64,000 nucleotides of DNA. Source: Trebonia sp963836195 (GTDB lineage Bacteria > Actinomycetota > Actinomycetes > Streptosporangiales > Streptosporangiaceae). The notes beneath the pieces were generated by a model. It saw nothing but the letters and a program-made list of their open reading frames with translations, was not told where the DNA came from and did no database searches. A program made the translations under genes and the position numbers. The DNA is taken from assembly GCA_963836195.1 (NCBI GenBank), contig CAWIIX010000033.1, positions 558,001 through 622,000 of the forward strand, read 5' to 3'. Shown piece by piece: positions 1 through 8,910 of the stretch; within the stretch, counting starts at the first letter, position 1, and every line of letters starts with the position of its first letter.

Positions 1-185
1 TGCTCGGGCGCGACCTCGACGTCGGGCAGGGAGCCGATGACGATGCCCATGATGACGCCGGCCCCGCAGGCCGTGCACGCCCACTCCGGGCACTCGCCGG
101 CCACGTCGGGGCACACACCCGCGTGGACCTGCTCGAATGGCTCGTCGGCACCACAATCGGGACAGTTCCCGAGCGGCTGCGTCAT
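1..185 (-). CDS. Small zinc-ribbon-like protein, C-terminus cut by window edge
   Basis: The minus-strand reading frame starts at ATG 185 and stays open to the left edge; an in-frame stop lies just upstream (198-200), so the start is firm. About 61 residues are visible. The N-terminus carries two Cys pairs, CPDC and later CTAC, separated by about 30 residues, plus further Cys residues. This resembles a treble-clef or zinc-ribbon fold. A short hydrophobic patch (GVIMGIVIG) follows. It diverges from hemE. I do not recognise a family and give no function. Confidence 0.55.
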   Translation of the reverse strand, partial: MTQPLGNCPDCGADEPFEQVHAGVCPDVAGECPEWACTACGAGVIMGIVIGSLPDVEVAPE

Positions 186-368
186 CGCGATGGCCCCCTA
201 CACTTCTCGGCCCACTAAAATCACTGGAATCTCTGAAATGACCGTGCGGTACATGGCGAGACTTCACCTGGATCTTGGCATGTGCGGGTGCGATTTCGGC
301 GGATCTCGCCCGGCGTGTCGCCGAGGCGGGTAGCTGACGCCGCAATCGGGTATGAGAGGATACTCCGA

Positions 369-1412
369 GTGAACCAGCCCCTGACGAATTCGCCCTTTCT
401 CCGCGCCTGCAGGCGGGAGCCGGTGCCGTATACCCCGGTGTGGTTCATGCGCCAGGCCGGCCGCTCGCTCCCCGAGTACAAGAAGGTGCGCGCGGGCACC
501 GCGATGCTCGAGTCGTGCACCCGGCCGGACTTGGTCACCGAGATCACCCTGCAGCCGATGCGCCGCTACGACGTCGACGCGGCCGTCCTGTTCAGCGACA
601 TCGTGGTGCCGCTGAAGGCGGTCGGCGTGGACGTGGAGATCAAGCCGGGCGTCGGCCCGGTCGTCGACAGCCCGATTCGGGCCATGTCCGACCTCGCGCG
701 GCTGCGCGACCTGACGCCCGACGACGTCCCCTACATCACCGAGTCGGTCAAGGCGCTGACCGCCGAGCTCGGCGGCAAGCCGCTGATCGGCTTCGCGGGC
801 GGCCCCTTCACGCTGGCGTCGTACCTGATCGAGGGCGGTCCGTCCAAGAATCACGACCGGACCAAGGCGCTGATGTACGGCGACCCGGAGCTCTGGCACG
901 CGCTGATGGGGCGGCTGGCGGCCATCGCCATCTCGTTCCTGCAGGTGCAGGTGGCGGCGGGGGCGTCGGCGGTGCAGCTGTTCGACTCCTGGGTCGGCGT
1001 GGTCTCGCCCGAGGACTACCGGCACGCGATCCTGCCGCACACCCGGCGGATCTTCGCCGCGCTGGCGCCGTCGGGGGTGCCGAGGATCCACTTCGGCGTC
1101 GGCACCGGCGAGCTGCTGGGCCTGCTCGGCGAGGCCGGCGCGGACGTGGTCGGGGTCGACTGGCGGATCCCGGTCGACGAGGGCGCCCGGCGGGTCGGCC
1201 CGGGCAAGGCGATCCAGGGCAACCTGGACCCGTCGGTGCTGCTCGCCCCCTGGGACGTGATCGAGCCCCGCGCCCGCGCCATCCTCGACCGCGGCCGGAC
1301 GCTGCCGGGGCACATCTTCAACCTCGGCCACGGCGTCCTCCCGGAGACCAACCCGGACATGCTGGCCCGGCTCGCCGACCTCGTCCACGAGGCCTCCACC
1401 GCCCGCGCCTGA
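369..1412 (+). CDS. hemE: Uroporphyrinogen decarboxylase
   Basis: Decarboxylates the four acetate side chains of uroporphyrinogen III to give coproporphyrinogen III in heme synthesis (cytosolic). The 347-aa length is normal for UroD. The N-terminal signature PVWFMRQAGRSLPEY, which includes the substrate-binding Arg, is intact. So are FAGGPFTLASYLIEGG and the C-terminal FNLGHGVLPETNPD motif. I chose the GTG start at 369 because GAGAGGA lies 10 bases upstream and the family starts a few residues before the PVWFMRQAG motif; an upstream ATG at 282 would add an unconserved 29-residue leader. Two other heme genes (porphyrinogen oxidase and hemQ) lie 6-8 kb downstream on the same strand. Confidence 0.97.
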   Translation: MNQPLTNSPFLRACRREPVPYTPVWFMRQAGRSLPEYKKVRAGTAMLESCTRPDLVTEITLQPMRRYDVDAAVLFSDIVVPLKAVGVDVEIKPGVGPVVDSPIRAMSDLARLRDLTPDDVPYITESVKALTAELGGKPLIGFAGGPFTLASYLIEGGPSKNHDRTKALMYGDPELWHALMGRLAAIAISFLQVQVAAGASAVQLFDSWVGVVSPEDYRHAILPHTRRIFAALAPSGVPRIHFGVGTGELLGLLGEAGADVVGVDWRIPVDEGARRVGPGKAIQGNLDPSVLLAPWDVIEPRARAILDRGRTLPGHIFNLGHGVLPETNPDMLARLADLVHEASTARA

Positions 1413-1742
1413 CGGTCAAAAAGATCAAAATCCGTCTATCGAACGGACCCTGGTTCCACCCAGTCCGCCAGGCTCGATGCCGCCCGCGGGGCAAGCGGAC
1501 GGCATCGGGCAACCTCGTTCCGTTTAGGGCGCCGGCGCGATGTCCCACTGCTGGCACACGTTGTCCAGGCGCCCACTGGCGGACGACGGACATCGCGGTC
1601 GACCGCACCGATGAAGCCCGTCGCCGCGCCGACCACGCCCGCCTCGTCAGGAAGGTCAGGATCGAGACGCGGGAGGCCCGCCACAGCCGCGAGGGGGCCG
1701 GATCCGGCGCTCCCATCCGGTGGCGGGCCTGGGGCTGGAGCC
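1413..1742. other. 330-bp intergenic region between convergent genes
   Basis: This gap separates hemE (+) from the ABC permease (-). It begins with a copy of a short dispersed repeat (1418-1450). The rest has no convincing gene. A minus-strand ORF at 1436-1684 has no recognisable motif. Another minus frame ends in a short CQQW-type tail near 1527-1565 that could be a relic of a lectin-like protein, but this is too short to call. Confidence 0.5.
1418..1450 (+). repeat. Dispersed short repeat, copy A
   Basis: Begins six bases after the hemE stop. It has the form AAAAGATCAAAATCCG followed by TATCGAACGGACCC. Near-identical copies lie at 40063-40094 and, inverted, at 54589-54620. A looser copy lies inside a coding region at 58579-58610. 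It is not a perfect hairpin, so I do not call it a terminator. Confidence 0.6.
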
Positions 1743-2786
1743 TTACGCCCCGCGCCGTCGGATGAGCCAGACTGCTCCCGCGATAAGGAGCGCGCTGACC
1801 GCCAGCAGCCAGCCGCCCTCGATCAGCTGGAACTGCCAGAACCGCGAGTCCGGCTGGACCGACTGCCACATCGTGTAGCCGTGGTTGGTCAGCCAGTTAG
1901 TGAACGCGTCCGAGCTCTGCGAGTTCTGCACGCTGGCCGGGGCCAGGCTGTTGACGGCGGCCTGGCTGACGTGCTGCCCGTTGGGCGCCTCGATCCAGCT
2001 GCTGATGACCCAGCCGGCTCCGCCGCCCTGATTCCAGCCCGGCTCGGTCACCGGGGCCGCGTAGTGCGGCCTGATCGCGGTCGCGGCCGCGATCGCGAGG
2101 ACGATGTAGACGATCAGCGTGACCGCCATCGCCGGGATCGTCCGGCGCAGCAGGGTCCCGGTGAACGCCGCCAGCGCGTACGCGAACAGCGTCCAGGCGG
2201 CGAACGCCACCCCGAGCAGCCCGAACGCGAGCGGCAGGAACTCGCTGACCTGCCCGTCGGCCAGGAACGGCCGGAAGTACCACCACCACAGGGCGGTGAA
2301 CGCCCCGGTCACGGCGGTCAGCAGCAGCGCGGGCAGGACCAGGGTCGAGATCGCCCAGCGGGTCCGCCCCGCGCCCTGGGTCCAGGCGAACCGGAACGTG
2401 CCGGTGTCCAGCTCGCGGGAGATCAGCGGCGCGCCCACGAACGCGCCGAGCAGCACCGGCACCACGAACATCAGCGTGGAGACCGTCTGCGCGCCGCCGC
2501 TCTGCAGCGACGAGCTGTGGCCGCCCCAGTAGGTCGACGAGAAGTCCTGCGCGAGCTGCTGGCACTTGACCGCGGCGGCCGGGTGGCAGGCGGTCACGGC
2601 CGCGTACGCGTTGTTCTGGATGATGGCCATCACCAGCAGGTACACCGCGATGAGCCCGAGCAGCACCGACACGCCGATCATGGCGCCGCGCCGCTGCCGC
2701 AGCGTCACCCAGCCGACGCTCGTCCACGGCACCGGTCGCCGGGCGGCGGTCGTCTTGGGGCTGGCGGTCGTGGTTCCCGTGCTCAT
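1743..2786 (-). CDS. ABC-2 type transporter permease
   Basis: Membrane component of an ABC exporter. The 347-aa protein has about six hydrophobic segments: one near residues 38-57, a large extracytoplasmic loop, a cluster between about 115 and 240, and a last one near the C-terminus ending in a positive RRRGA tail. That is the topology of ABC-2/antibiotic-resistance-type permeases. It overlaps the upstream ATPase gene by 4 nt (ATGA), so the two are translationally coupled. The substrate is unknown. The adjacent divergent two-component system may control it; this kinase/regulator plus ABC arrangement is common for antibiotic or peptide stress exporters. Confidence 0.85.
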   Translation of the reverse strand: MSTGTTTASPKTTAARRPVPWTSVGWVTLRQRRGAMIGVSVLLGLIAVYLLVMAIIQNNAYAAVTACHPAAAVKCQQLAQDFSSTYWGGHSSSLQSGGAQTVSTLMFVVPVLLGAFVGAPLISRELDTGTFRFAWTQGAGRTRWAISTLVLPALLLTAVTGAFTALWWWYFRPFLADGQVSEFLPLAFGLLGVAFAAWTLFAYALAAFTGTLLRRTIPAMAVTLIVYIVLAIAAATAIRPHYAAPVTEPGWNQGGGAGWVISSWIEAPNGQHVSQAAVNSLAPASVQNSQSSDAFTNWLTNHGYTMWQSVQPDSRFWQFQLIEGGWLLAVSALLIAGAVWLIRRRGA

Positions 2787-3523
2787 CGCCGCGTGTCCGT
2801 TCCTGATGTCGATCCGACGCTCGCCCGCAGGTGGCGCAGGGCGATCTCCTCGAGCCCGGCCCCCTGGGACGTGAGCAGGTCCCTGACCGAGCCGGCCACC
2901 TGCACCTGGCCCCGGGCCAGCACGATCAGGTAGGTGGCGACCCGCTCGAGCTCGGCCAGCACGTGCGAGGAGAGCACGACCGAGATGTCGTCCTCGCGGG
3001 CCGCCTCGACGACCGAGGCCATGAAGTCGTCCCGCGCCACCGGGTCGAGCGCGGCCAGAGGCTCGTCGAGCACCAGCAGGCCCGGCCGGCGGGCCAGCGC
3101 GATCGTGAGCGCGAGCTGCGCCTTCTGCCCGCCGGAGAGCTCGCCGACCTTCTGCCGGGGCGGGATGCCGAGCCGTTCCAGCCGGTCGTCGGCGTAGCGC
3201 TGGTCCCAGCAGCGGTTCAGGCGGCGGGCCACCCGGAGCATGTCCGCGACCGGCAGGTTCCGGTACAGCGGCGCATCCTGGGCGACGAAGGCGATCCCCT
3301 CGAGCGCGTCCGGCGAGCCCGCCGGGATGCCGCCGAGCACGGTCACGCCGCCCTCGGTGGGCCTGGTCAGGCCGACCGCCATGGTGAGCAGGGTGGTCTT
3401 GCCGGCCCCGTTCGGGCCGACCAGGGCGACGATATGGCCGCCGGGAATGTCGAGCGTGCAGTCGCGCAGGGCCCAGGCGCGGCGGTACCGCTTGCCGAGC
3501 GCGGTCGATTCGATGACGTTCAT
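2783..3523 (-). CDS. ABC transporter ATP-binding protein
   Basis: Cytoplasmic ATPase of the exporter encoded with the next gene. The 246-aa protein has Walker A GPNGAGKT near residue 38, signature LSGGQKAQ near 130, Walker B LLVLDEPLAALDP and the switch histidine (SSHVL). The overall pattern is that of the CcmA/drug-exporter ATPase family. Its stop overlaps the permease start. It is transcribed divergently from the histidine kinase gene; the roughly 170-bp gap should hold promoters for both directions. Confidence 0.93.
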   Translation of the reverse strand: MNVIESTALGKRYRRAWALRDCTLDIPGGHIVALVGPNGAGKTTLLTMAVGLTRPTEGGVTVLGGIPAGSPDALEGIAFVAQDAPLYRNLPVADMLRVARRLNRCWDQRYADDRLERLGIPPRQKVGELSGGQKAQLALTIALARRPGLLVLDEPLAALDPVARDDFMASVVEAAREDDISVVLSSHVLAELERVATYLIVLARGQVQVAGSVRDLLTSQGAGLEEIALRHLRASVGSTSGTDTRR

Positions 3524-3697
3524 GATTGGTTACGCTAGGAAGCGGACGGTCACCCCCGATATACGGCTGAACGGCATCTCCCGGGTGGACCTAGGTACAC
3601 CCCGATTTGGGTGTCAGGCGTCACTGTGAGGCCGCCCCGCCGCCGCTGAGACTGGAGCTGTCAACGATCGCTCTGCCAGGAAAGACGAGGATTGCCG

Positions 3698-5128
3698 ATG
3701 AACGGACCGGTGCTCCCAGCCAGCGGCGACGCCAGCCACCCCGGACCCGTCGGCCTCGGCCGGTCCGACGGGTGGCCCGGCCGGCGGCGGGACGCTTCTG
3801 GCCGGCTCCTCGCGGTCCTGCTCGCGCCGGTTCGGTCGCTCGGCTACTTCGGGCTGACGCTGGCCGGGGCGGTGCTGCTGGCGGTCGCGGTCGGGCCGGT
3901 CCTGCTCGGCGCATTTAGCCTGGTCCAGCTCATCGATGACCTGTCGCGGCAGCGGTACGCGCTGAGCCACGACGCCGGCCAGCCCGGCCAGGTCCTGCCG
4001 AACTTGCTCGTCGGCCTAGCGTGCTGCCTCTTCATCCTGCCGCGAGCGCTGCTCGGCGCGCGCTTGGTCGCGAACCAGACCAGGCGCCTGTCGGCGCGCT
4101 GGTGCGGGGTGCCGATCGCCGCCGCCTACCATCCGTCACCCCTGGACACGGCGGTGCCCGGCGGCGGGCTGAGGGCCGCCCGGCTGAGGTATCGGCAGCA
4201 GATGGGGTGGCTGCTCGGCGATCCGGGGACCTGGAAGGACCTGTGCTGGCTGGCGGTGAACGCCATCGTCGGCACCGTCCTCCTGCTCGCCCCAATCGCG
4301 CTCGTGGTGGTCGGCGCGGCGGCGTTCCTCAGCCTTAACCGGCACGGTTTCGACTACCACCGCAACGGCTTTGACCGCGGACTCGGCGCGGTGCTCGCGG
4401 CGGCGGGGGTGTCGGCCGCGCCGTGGACGCTGCGCGCCTACGGCGGCCTCGCCCGGCTGGTGCTCGCGCCATCGGAGCACCGGGTGCTCGAGCAGCGGGT
4501 GGCCTACCTGGCCCAGACCCGGCAGGAGTCGCTCGACACCGGCGCGGCCGAACTGCGCCGGATCGAGCGCGACCTGCACGACGGCGCCCAGGCCAGGCTG
4601 GTCGCGATGGGCCTCACGCTCGACGCCGCCGGGCGGCTGATCGACACCGACCCGGTGGCCGCCCGCTCGCTGCTGATCGAGGCCCGCGACGCGTCCGCCA
4701 AGGCGCTGGCCGAGCTGCGCGACCTCGTGCGCGGCGTGCACCCGCCGGTGCTGGCCGACCGCGGCCTGGCCGAGGCGGTCCGCGCGCTCGCCCTCGACAG
4801 CCCCGCCCGCGCCCGGGTGACCGGCTCGCTCGACGGCCGGGCGCCCGCGCCGGTCGAGTCGGCCGCCTACTTCGCGGTCAGCGAGCTGCTCGCCAACGTG
4901 GCCAAGCACGCCGCCGCCGAGTCGACCGAGATCGACCTGCGGTACTCGCTGGGGGCGCTGCGGATCAGCGTCCGCGACGACGGCGCCGGCGGCGCCGCCC
5001 CCGGCCGGGGCACCGGCCTGCGCGGCGTCGAGCGCCGGATCGCCGCCTTCGACGGCGTGCTCGCCATCAGCAGCCCGGCCGGCGGCCCGACGCTGATCAC
5101 CATGGAAATCCCGTGCGCGTTGTCATAG
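3698..5128 (+). CDS. Two-component sensor histidine kinase (HisKA_3 family)
   Basis: Membrane histidine kinase, 476 aa. About four hydrophobic segments fill the N-terminal half (near residues 40-75, 105-125, 185-215 and 230-255). The dimerisation/phosphoacceptor motif RRIERDLHDGAQARL puts the phospho-His at about residue 294. An HATPase_c domain follows with the N box SELLANVAKHA and G box DDGAGG and GTGLRGVERR. I chose ATG 3698 because GAGG lies seven bases upstream; a TTG two codons earlier is less likely. The gene overlaps the response regulator by 16 nt. The pair probably senses envelope or antimicrobial stress given the divergent exporter, but the signal is not visible. Confidence 0.93.
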   Translation: MNGPVLPASGDASHPGPVGLGRSDGWPGRRRDASGRLLAVLLAPVRSLGYFGLTLAGAVLLAVAVGPVLLGAFSLVQLIDDLSRQRYALSHDAGQPGQVLPNLLVGLACCLFILPRALLGARLVANQTRRLSARWCGVPIAAAYHPSPLDTAVPGGGLRAARLRYRQQMGWLLGDPGTWKDLCWLAVNAIVGTVLLLAPIALVVVGAAAFLSLNRHGFDYHRNGFDRGLGAVLAAAGVSAAPWTLRAYGGLARLVLAPSEHRVLEQRVAYLAQTRQESLDTGAAELRRIERDLHDGAQARLVAMGLTLDAAGRLIDTDPVAARSLLIEARDASAKALAELRDLVRGVHPPVLADRGLAEAVRALALDSPARARVTGSLDGRAPAPVESAAYFAVSELLANVAKHAAAESTEIDLRYSLGALRISVRDDGAGGAAPGRGTGLRGVERRIAAFDGVLAISSPAGGPTLITMEIPCALS

Positions 5129-5763
5129 CCGAGGACCAGTTCCTGCTCCGCGACGGCCTGATCCGGCTGCTTGAGGCGTACGGGTTCGAGGTCGCGGCCG
5201 CCGTCGACAACGGCGACGGCCTGCTCACTGAGGTGCGCGCGAGCCGGCCCGACGTCGCGGTGGTCGACGTCCGGCTGCCGCCGACGTTCACCGACGAGGG
5301 ACTGCGGGCGGCGCTGCAGGCCCGCCGCGAGCTGCCCGGGCTGCCGGTGCTGGTGCTCTCCCAGTACGTCGAGCAGCTCTACGCCCGCGAACTGCTCGCC
5401 GACGGCGCGGGCGCCGTCGGCTACCTGCTCAAGGACCGGGTGCTTGACGGCGGTCAGTTCACCGACGCGGTCAAGCGGGTCGCCGACGGCGGCACGGTGA
5501 TGGACCCGGAGGTCATCGCCCGGCTGCTGGCCCGCAACGTCGGCACCCAGAGCCCGATCGCCCGGCTGAGCCCGCGCGAGCGCGAGGTCCTCGAGCAGAT
5601 GGCCGAGGGCCGCTCCAACGCCGCCGTCGCCCAGCGGCTGTTCGTCACCGAGCGCGCCATCGCCAAGCACACCGCCGCGATCTTCACCAAGCTCAACCTG
5701 CAGCCGTCCGACGACGACAACCGCCGTGTCCTCGCCGTCCTCGCCTACCTGGGCGAGCAGTAG
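5113..5763 (+). CDS. LuxR-type response regulator
   Basis: Transcription factor partner of the upstream kinase, 216 aa. The receiver domain (residues 1-120) has acidic residues Glu7/Asp8, the phosphoacceptor Asp52 in VVDVRLPP, and the conserved Lys in YLLKDRV. The C-terminal LuxR/NarL helix-turn-helix begins LSPREREVLEQMAEG and includes the recognition helix region VTERAIAKHTAAIFTKL. The GTG start at 5113 lies inside the 3' end of the kinase gene, so translation is coupled. A likely target is the divergent ABC exporter. Confidence 0.93.
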   Translation: MRVVIAEDQFLLRDGLIRLLEAYGFEVAAAVDNGDGLLTEVRASRPDVAVVDVRLPPTFTDEGLRAALQARRELPGLPVLVLSQYVEQLYARELLADGAGAVGYLLKDRVLDGGQFTDAVKRVADGGTVMDPEVIARLLARNVGTQSPIARLSPREREVLEQMAEGRSNAAVAQRLFVTERAIAKHTAAIFTKLNLQPSDDDNRRVLAVLAYLGEQ

Positions 5764-5831
5764 GAGACAATTCACCGGGGGTTTCCCCGACCCGGCGTGT
5801 GACACCAGACGGCGAATGGGACAATAAGGAC

Positions 5832-6608
5832 ATGGCGTGGATCGATCTAGAGGGCGCAGTCAATGTCCGCGACGTGGGCGGGACGCCCACCGTTGACGGC
5901 GGCGAGACCGTGTACCGCAGGCTGCTCCGCTCGGAGAACCTCCAGGAGCTGACCCCTGGCGACATCGCGCTGCTGGTCGACGAGATCGGCGTGACGACGG
6001 TGGTGGACCTGCGCTCGACCCGGGAGCTGATGATGGAGGGGCCGGCCCCGCTCGACGCGGTCGACGGCGTCCAGCACGCGCACCACCCGGTGCTGAAGGA
6101 GTTCCTCGACGCCTCCGACACGGTCGCGGCCGCGCTGCTGCTGACCGCCCAGCAGGAGGACGCCGAGCGGTACCCGGACGACCTGATGTGCGGGCACTAC
6201 CTCGGCTACCTGGAGAACCGGCCCGAGGAGGTGGTGGGCGCGCTGCGCTCGATCGTCACCGCCCCCGGGGCGGCCATCGTGCACTGCGCCGCCGGCAAGG
6301 ACCGGACCGGCGTGGTCGTCGCGCTCGCGCTCACCATCGCCGGGGTCGAGCCCGAGGTCATCGTGGCCGACTACGTGGCCACCAATGAGCGCATCGAGGC
6401 GATCATCGAGCGGCTGAACCGCACCAAGATGTACGGCGGCAGCGTGAGCACCAAGCCGGTCCGCGCGCACGAGGCGCGGGCGGAGACCATGCGGGCGTTC
6501 CTCGAGCAGCTCGACGTCCGCTACGGCGGCCTGCCGAAGTGGCTGGCCGACAACGGCTTCACCGCCGACGAGACCGCGCAGCTGCGCGCCCGGCTGAGGC
6601 AGCCGTGA
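5832..6608 (+). CDS. Tyrosine/serine protein phosphatase (DSP-like, Y_phosphatase3)
   Basis: Predicted cysteine phosphatase, about 258 aa. The catalytic P-loop HCAAGKDRTG matches the CX5R active site, with a Lys after AAG as in the IphP/PtpB-type bacterial phosphatases. The N-terminal segment NVRDVGG and the VVDLRS motif also fit. I chose ATG 5832 because the conserved domain starts at once after it. A GTG at 5799 would add 11 residues without similarity. A possible -10 (ACAAT) just upstream suggests a very short or absent leader. The stop overlaps the next gene's start (GTGA). Confidence 0.9.
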   Translation: MAWIDLEGAVNVRDVGGTPTVDGGETVYRRLLRSENLQELTPGDIALLVDEIGVTTVVDLRSTRELMMEGPAPLDAVDGVQHAHHPVLKEFLDASDTVAAALLLTAQQEDAERYPDDLMCGHYLGYLENRPEEVVGALRSIVTAPGAAIVHCAAGKDRTGVVVALALTIAGVEPEVIVADYVATNERIEAIIERLNRTKMYGGSVSTKPVRAHEARAETMRAFLEQLDVRYGGLPKWLADNGFTADETAQLRARLRQP

Positions 6609-7297
6609 CCGCCGCGGCCCGCGCCTGCCTGATCGACGTGTACGACACGATCTTCCGGTCCGTCTTCGTCGAACGGGTCACGGCGCTGGCCGATTCGCTC
6701 GGCGTCAGCGTCGAGGACTGGCTGGCCGAGCTGGAGAAAACCCGGCTCGACCGGGACCGGGGCAAGCTGAGCACCGCCGCCGCCTACGACCAGGCCGTCC
6801 GCGGCCTCGGCATCGAGCCGGCCGACGGGCTGGTCGACGACCTCGTGCGGCGTGACGCGGAGTTCTCCCGCGCCCACACCCGGCTGTTCGACGACACCGT
6901 CCCGTTCCTCGCCTGGCTGCGTTCCCAGGGGATTGCGATCGCGCTGGTCAGCAACTGCGGCGACAGCACCCGCAGGCTGCTCGAGCACCTCGGGGTCGTG
7001 CCGCTGGTGGACGCGGTGGTGCTGTCGTGCGAGGTCGGCTCGGCCAAGCCGTCGCCCGAGATCTACGTGACCGCGCTGGCCGACCTCGGCGTCGCCGCCG
7101 CCGACGCGGTGTTCATCGACGACCAGCCGACGTACTGCGTCGGCGCCGAGGCGGTCGGCGTCCGCCCCATCCAGATCACCCGCGACGGGGTCGACGCCGT
7201 CAGCGCCATCAACGCGATCAACGGCGGCGCCGCCGTCGGCGGTGGCTGGGACTTTCCCGTCGTCCGTTCCCTGCTCGACGCCAAGGCGCTGGTCTGA
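6605..7297 (+). CDS. HAD-family hydrolase
   Basis: HAD-superfamily phosphatase or dehalogenase-like hydrolase, about 230 aa. Motif I reads LIDVYDTIF: the nucleophile Asp is present, but the usual second Asp of DxD is Tyr, as in haloacid dehalogenase-type members. Motif II is LVSNCGD, motif III the Lys in SAKPSPEIY, motif IV FIDDQ. A helical cap sits between motifs I and II. The GTG start overlaps the phosphatase stop by 4 nt, so the two are probably one operon. The substrate is unknown. Confidence 0.88.
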   Translation: MTAAARACLIDVYDTIFRSVFVERVTALADSLGVSVEDWLAELEKTRLDRDRGKLSTAAAYDQAVRGLGIEPADGLVDDLVRRDAEFSRAHTRLFDDTVPFLAWLRSQGIAIALVSNCGDSTRRLLEHLGVVPLVDAVVLSCEVGSAKPSPEIYVTALADLGVAAADAVFIDDQPTYCVGAEAVGVRPIQITRDGVDAVSAINAINGGAAVGGGWDFPVVRSLLDAKALV

Positions 7298-7331
7298 CCG
7301 TTCCTGGCACCCGGCCGCTGTGGCAGGCTTG

Positions 7332-8900
7332 ATGACTATGACGACAGGGACAACCCCGCACGTTGTGGTCATCGGCGGCGGGATCGCCGGGCTGGCGGCC
7401 GCCTTCTACCTCCGCGACGAGCCGGTCAGGGTCACGGTCCTCGAAGGGTCACCGCGACTGGGCGGCAAGCTGTCGGCCTCGGACGTCGCCGGGGTCTCGA
7501 TGGACGAGGGCGCCGAGGCGCTGCTCGCCCGCCGGCCGGAGGGCGTCGCGCTCATCGAGGCGACGGGTCTCGTCGCCGACCTGGTGCCAGCCGGCGTCAC
7601 CTCGTCCGCGATCTACACCCGGGGCGCGATGCGCCCGCTGCCCCGCAGGCAGTTCATGGGCGTCCCGGCCGACATCGACGAGCTGGCCGCGACCGGGGTG
7701 GTCTCGGCCGAGGGCGTCGCCCGCGCCCGGGCCGAGTCGGCGCCGTCGGCCGGGGGAGCGGACACCTCGGTCACCGCGTACATCGGCGCCCGGCTCGGCG
7801 TCGAGGTCGTCGACCGGCTGGTCGACCCGCTGCTCGGCGGCGTCTACGCCGGCCGCTCCGAGGACCTGTCTTTCCAGGCCACCCTCGCCCCGCTGGCCGC
7901 GTCCGCGCGCACCCATCCGACGCTGACCGAGGCCGCCGCCGCCCTGCTGCCCCCGACTGCGGCCGTCCCCCCGACCGCGGCCGCCGCCCGGACCCCGGCG
8001 ACCACCCCCACCCCGGCGACCACCCCCACCCCGGCGACCACCCCCGCCCCGGCGACCACCCCTGCCCCCGATCCGGATAACAGCAAGAAGCCGACGCCGA
8101 TCTTCGTCACCCTCACCACTGGGCTCGGCGCGCTGCCGGAGTCCGTGGCCAAGGCCTCGGGCGCCGACGTTCGCGTCAACGCGATGGTCCGCGAGCTGAC
8201 CCGTACGGCGTCGGGCTGGCGGCTCACGATCGGATCCGCCGCCGACCCCGAGTACCTGGACGCCGACGCGGTGATCCTCGCCACCCCGGCCGCCCCCGCC
8301 GCCCGGCTGCTGAAGGGGTCCGCCGCCGGGGCGGCGGCGCAGCTGGCCCAGATCCCGTACGCGTCGATGGCGATCATCACGCTGGCCTTCCGGGCCGGGG
8401 ACTTCCCCGCCCAGCAGCGCAGCGGCTACCTCGTGCCCGCGGTCGACGGCCGGGCGGTGAAGGCCGCCACCTTCTCCACGATCAAGTGGCCGCACCTGGC
8501 GCAGGCGGCCGATCCCGCCAACCCGGTGCACATTGTCCGCTGCTCGGTCGGCCGCAGCGGCGACGTCGCGGTCCTGCAGCGCGACGACGCCGACCTGGCC
8601 GCCCTCGCCGCCGCCGAGCTGGCCGAGTCGATCGGGCTGACCGCCAAGCCGGTCGCCAACCGGGTCACCCGCTGGGGCGGCGGCCTGCCCCAGTACAACG
8701 TCGGCCACCTGGACCGGGTCGCCCGCATCAGGCGGGCCATCAGCGAGCAGCCCGGCCTCGCCATCGCCGGCGCCGCCTACGACGGGGTCGGCATCCCGGC
8801 CTGCATAGCCACTGGCCGCCAGGCCGCCGGCCAGGTGCTCGCCCACCTGAGAGCCACATCACCGGGCCAGGCGGAGCAGCCGGCCGTTCGATCAAACTAG
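7332..8900 (+). CDS. hemG: Porphyrinogen oxidase (HemG/HemY; probably coproporphyrinogen III oxidase)
   Basis: FAD-dependent six-electron oxidase of the HemY family, about 522 aa. The N-terminal dinucleotide-binding motif VVIGGGIAGLAAAFYL and ERxxR-like LEGSPRLGGKL segment are intact. The C-terminal FAD motif IAGAAYDGVGIPACIATG is typical of this family. Because HemQ is encoded next door, the physiological reaction is more likely coproporphyrinogen III to coproporphyrin III. Two ATGs (7332, 7338) are both possible; GGCAGG lies upstream. An unusual Pro/Thr/Ala-rich insert from tandem 18-nt repeats interrupts the middle of the protein (near residues 205-255). Confidence 0.93.
   Translation: MTMTTGTTPHVVVIGGGIAGLAAAFYLRDEPVRVTVLEGSPRLGGKLSASDVAGVSMDEGAEALLARRPEGVALIEATGLVADLVPAGVTSSAIYTRGAMRPLPRRQFMGVPADIDELAATGVVSAEGVARARAESAPSAGGADTSVTAYIGARLGVEVVDRLVDPLLGGVYAGRSEDLSFQATLAPLAASARTHPTLTEAAAALLPPTAAVPPTAAAARTPATTPTPATTPTPATTPAPATTPAPDPDNSKKPTPIFVTLTTGLGALPESVAKASGADVRVNAMVRELTRTASGWRLTIGSAADPEYLDADAVILATPAAPAARLLKGSAAGAAAQLAQIPYASMAIITLAFRAGDFPAQQRSGYLVPAVDGRAVKAATFSTIKWPHLAQAADPANPVHIVRCSVGRSGDVAVLQRDDADLAALAAAELAESIGLTAKPVANRVTRWGGGLPQYNVGHLDRVARIRRAISEQPGLAIAGAAYDGVGIPACIATGRQAAGQVLAHLRATSPGQAEQPAVRSN
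7992..8063 (+). repeat. 18-nt tandem repeat coding for PATTPT units
   Basis: Four near-perfect copies of an 18-base unit (ACCCCGGCGACCACCCCC) lie in frame inside the porphyrinogen oxidase gene. They encode (T/A)PATTP repeats. The repeat keeps frame and changes only by single substitutions, so it looks like recent slippage. Confidence 0.85.
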
Positions 8901-8910
8901 GATTCTGACT

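Noticed and set aside
264..1388. 374-aa ORF antisense to hemE
   Set aside because: Arg/Asp/His-rich low-complexity translation typical of the complementary strand of a GC-rich gene; no motifs; hemE on the other strand is certain.
1500..1570. CQQW-containing minus-strand tail as a lectin gene remnant
   Set aside because: Only about 13 residues look lectin-like; upstream sequence in the frame has no supporting motif.
8884..8902. Fifth copy of the dispersed repeat at the end of the porphyrinogen oxidase gene
   Set aside because: Only about ten bases (CCGTTCGATC) match the inverted repeat core; too short to separate from chance.
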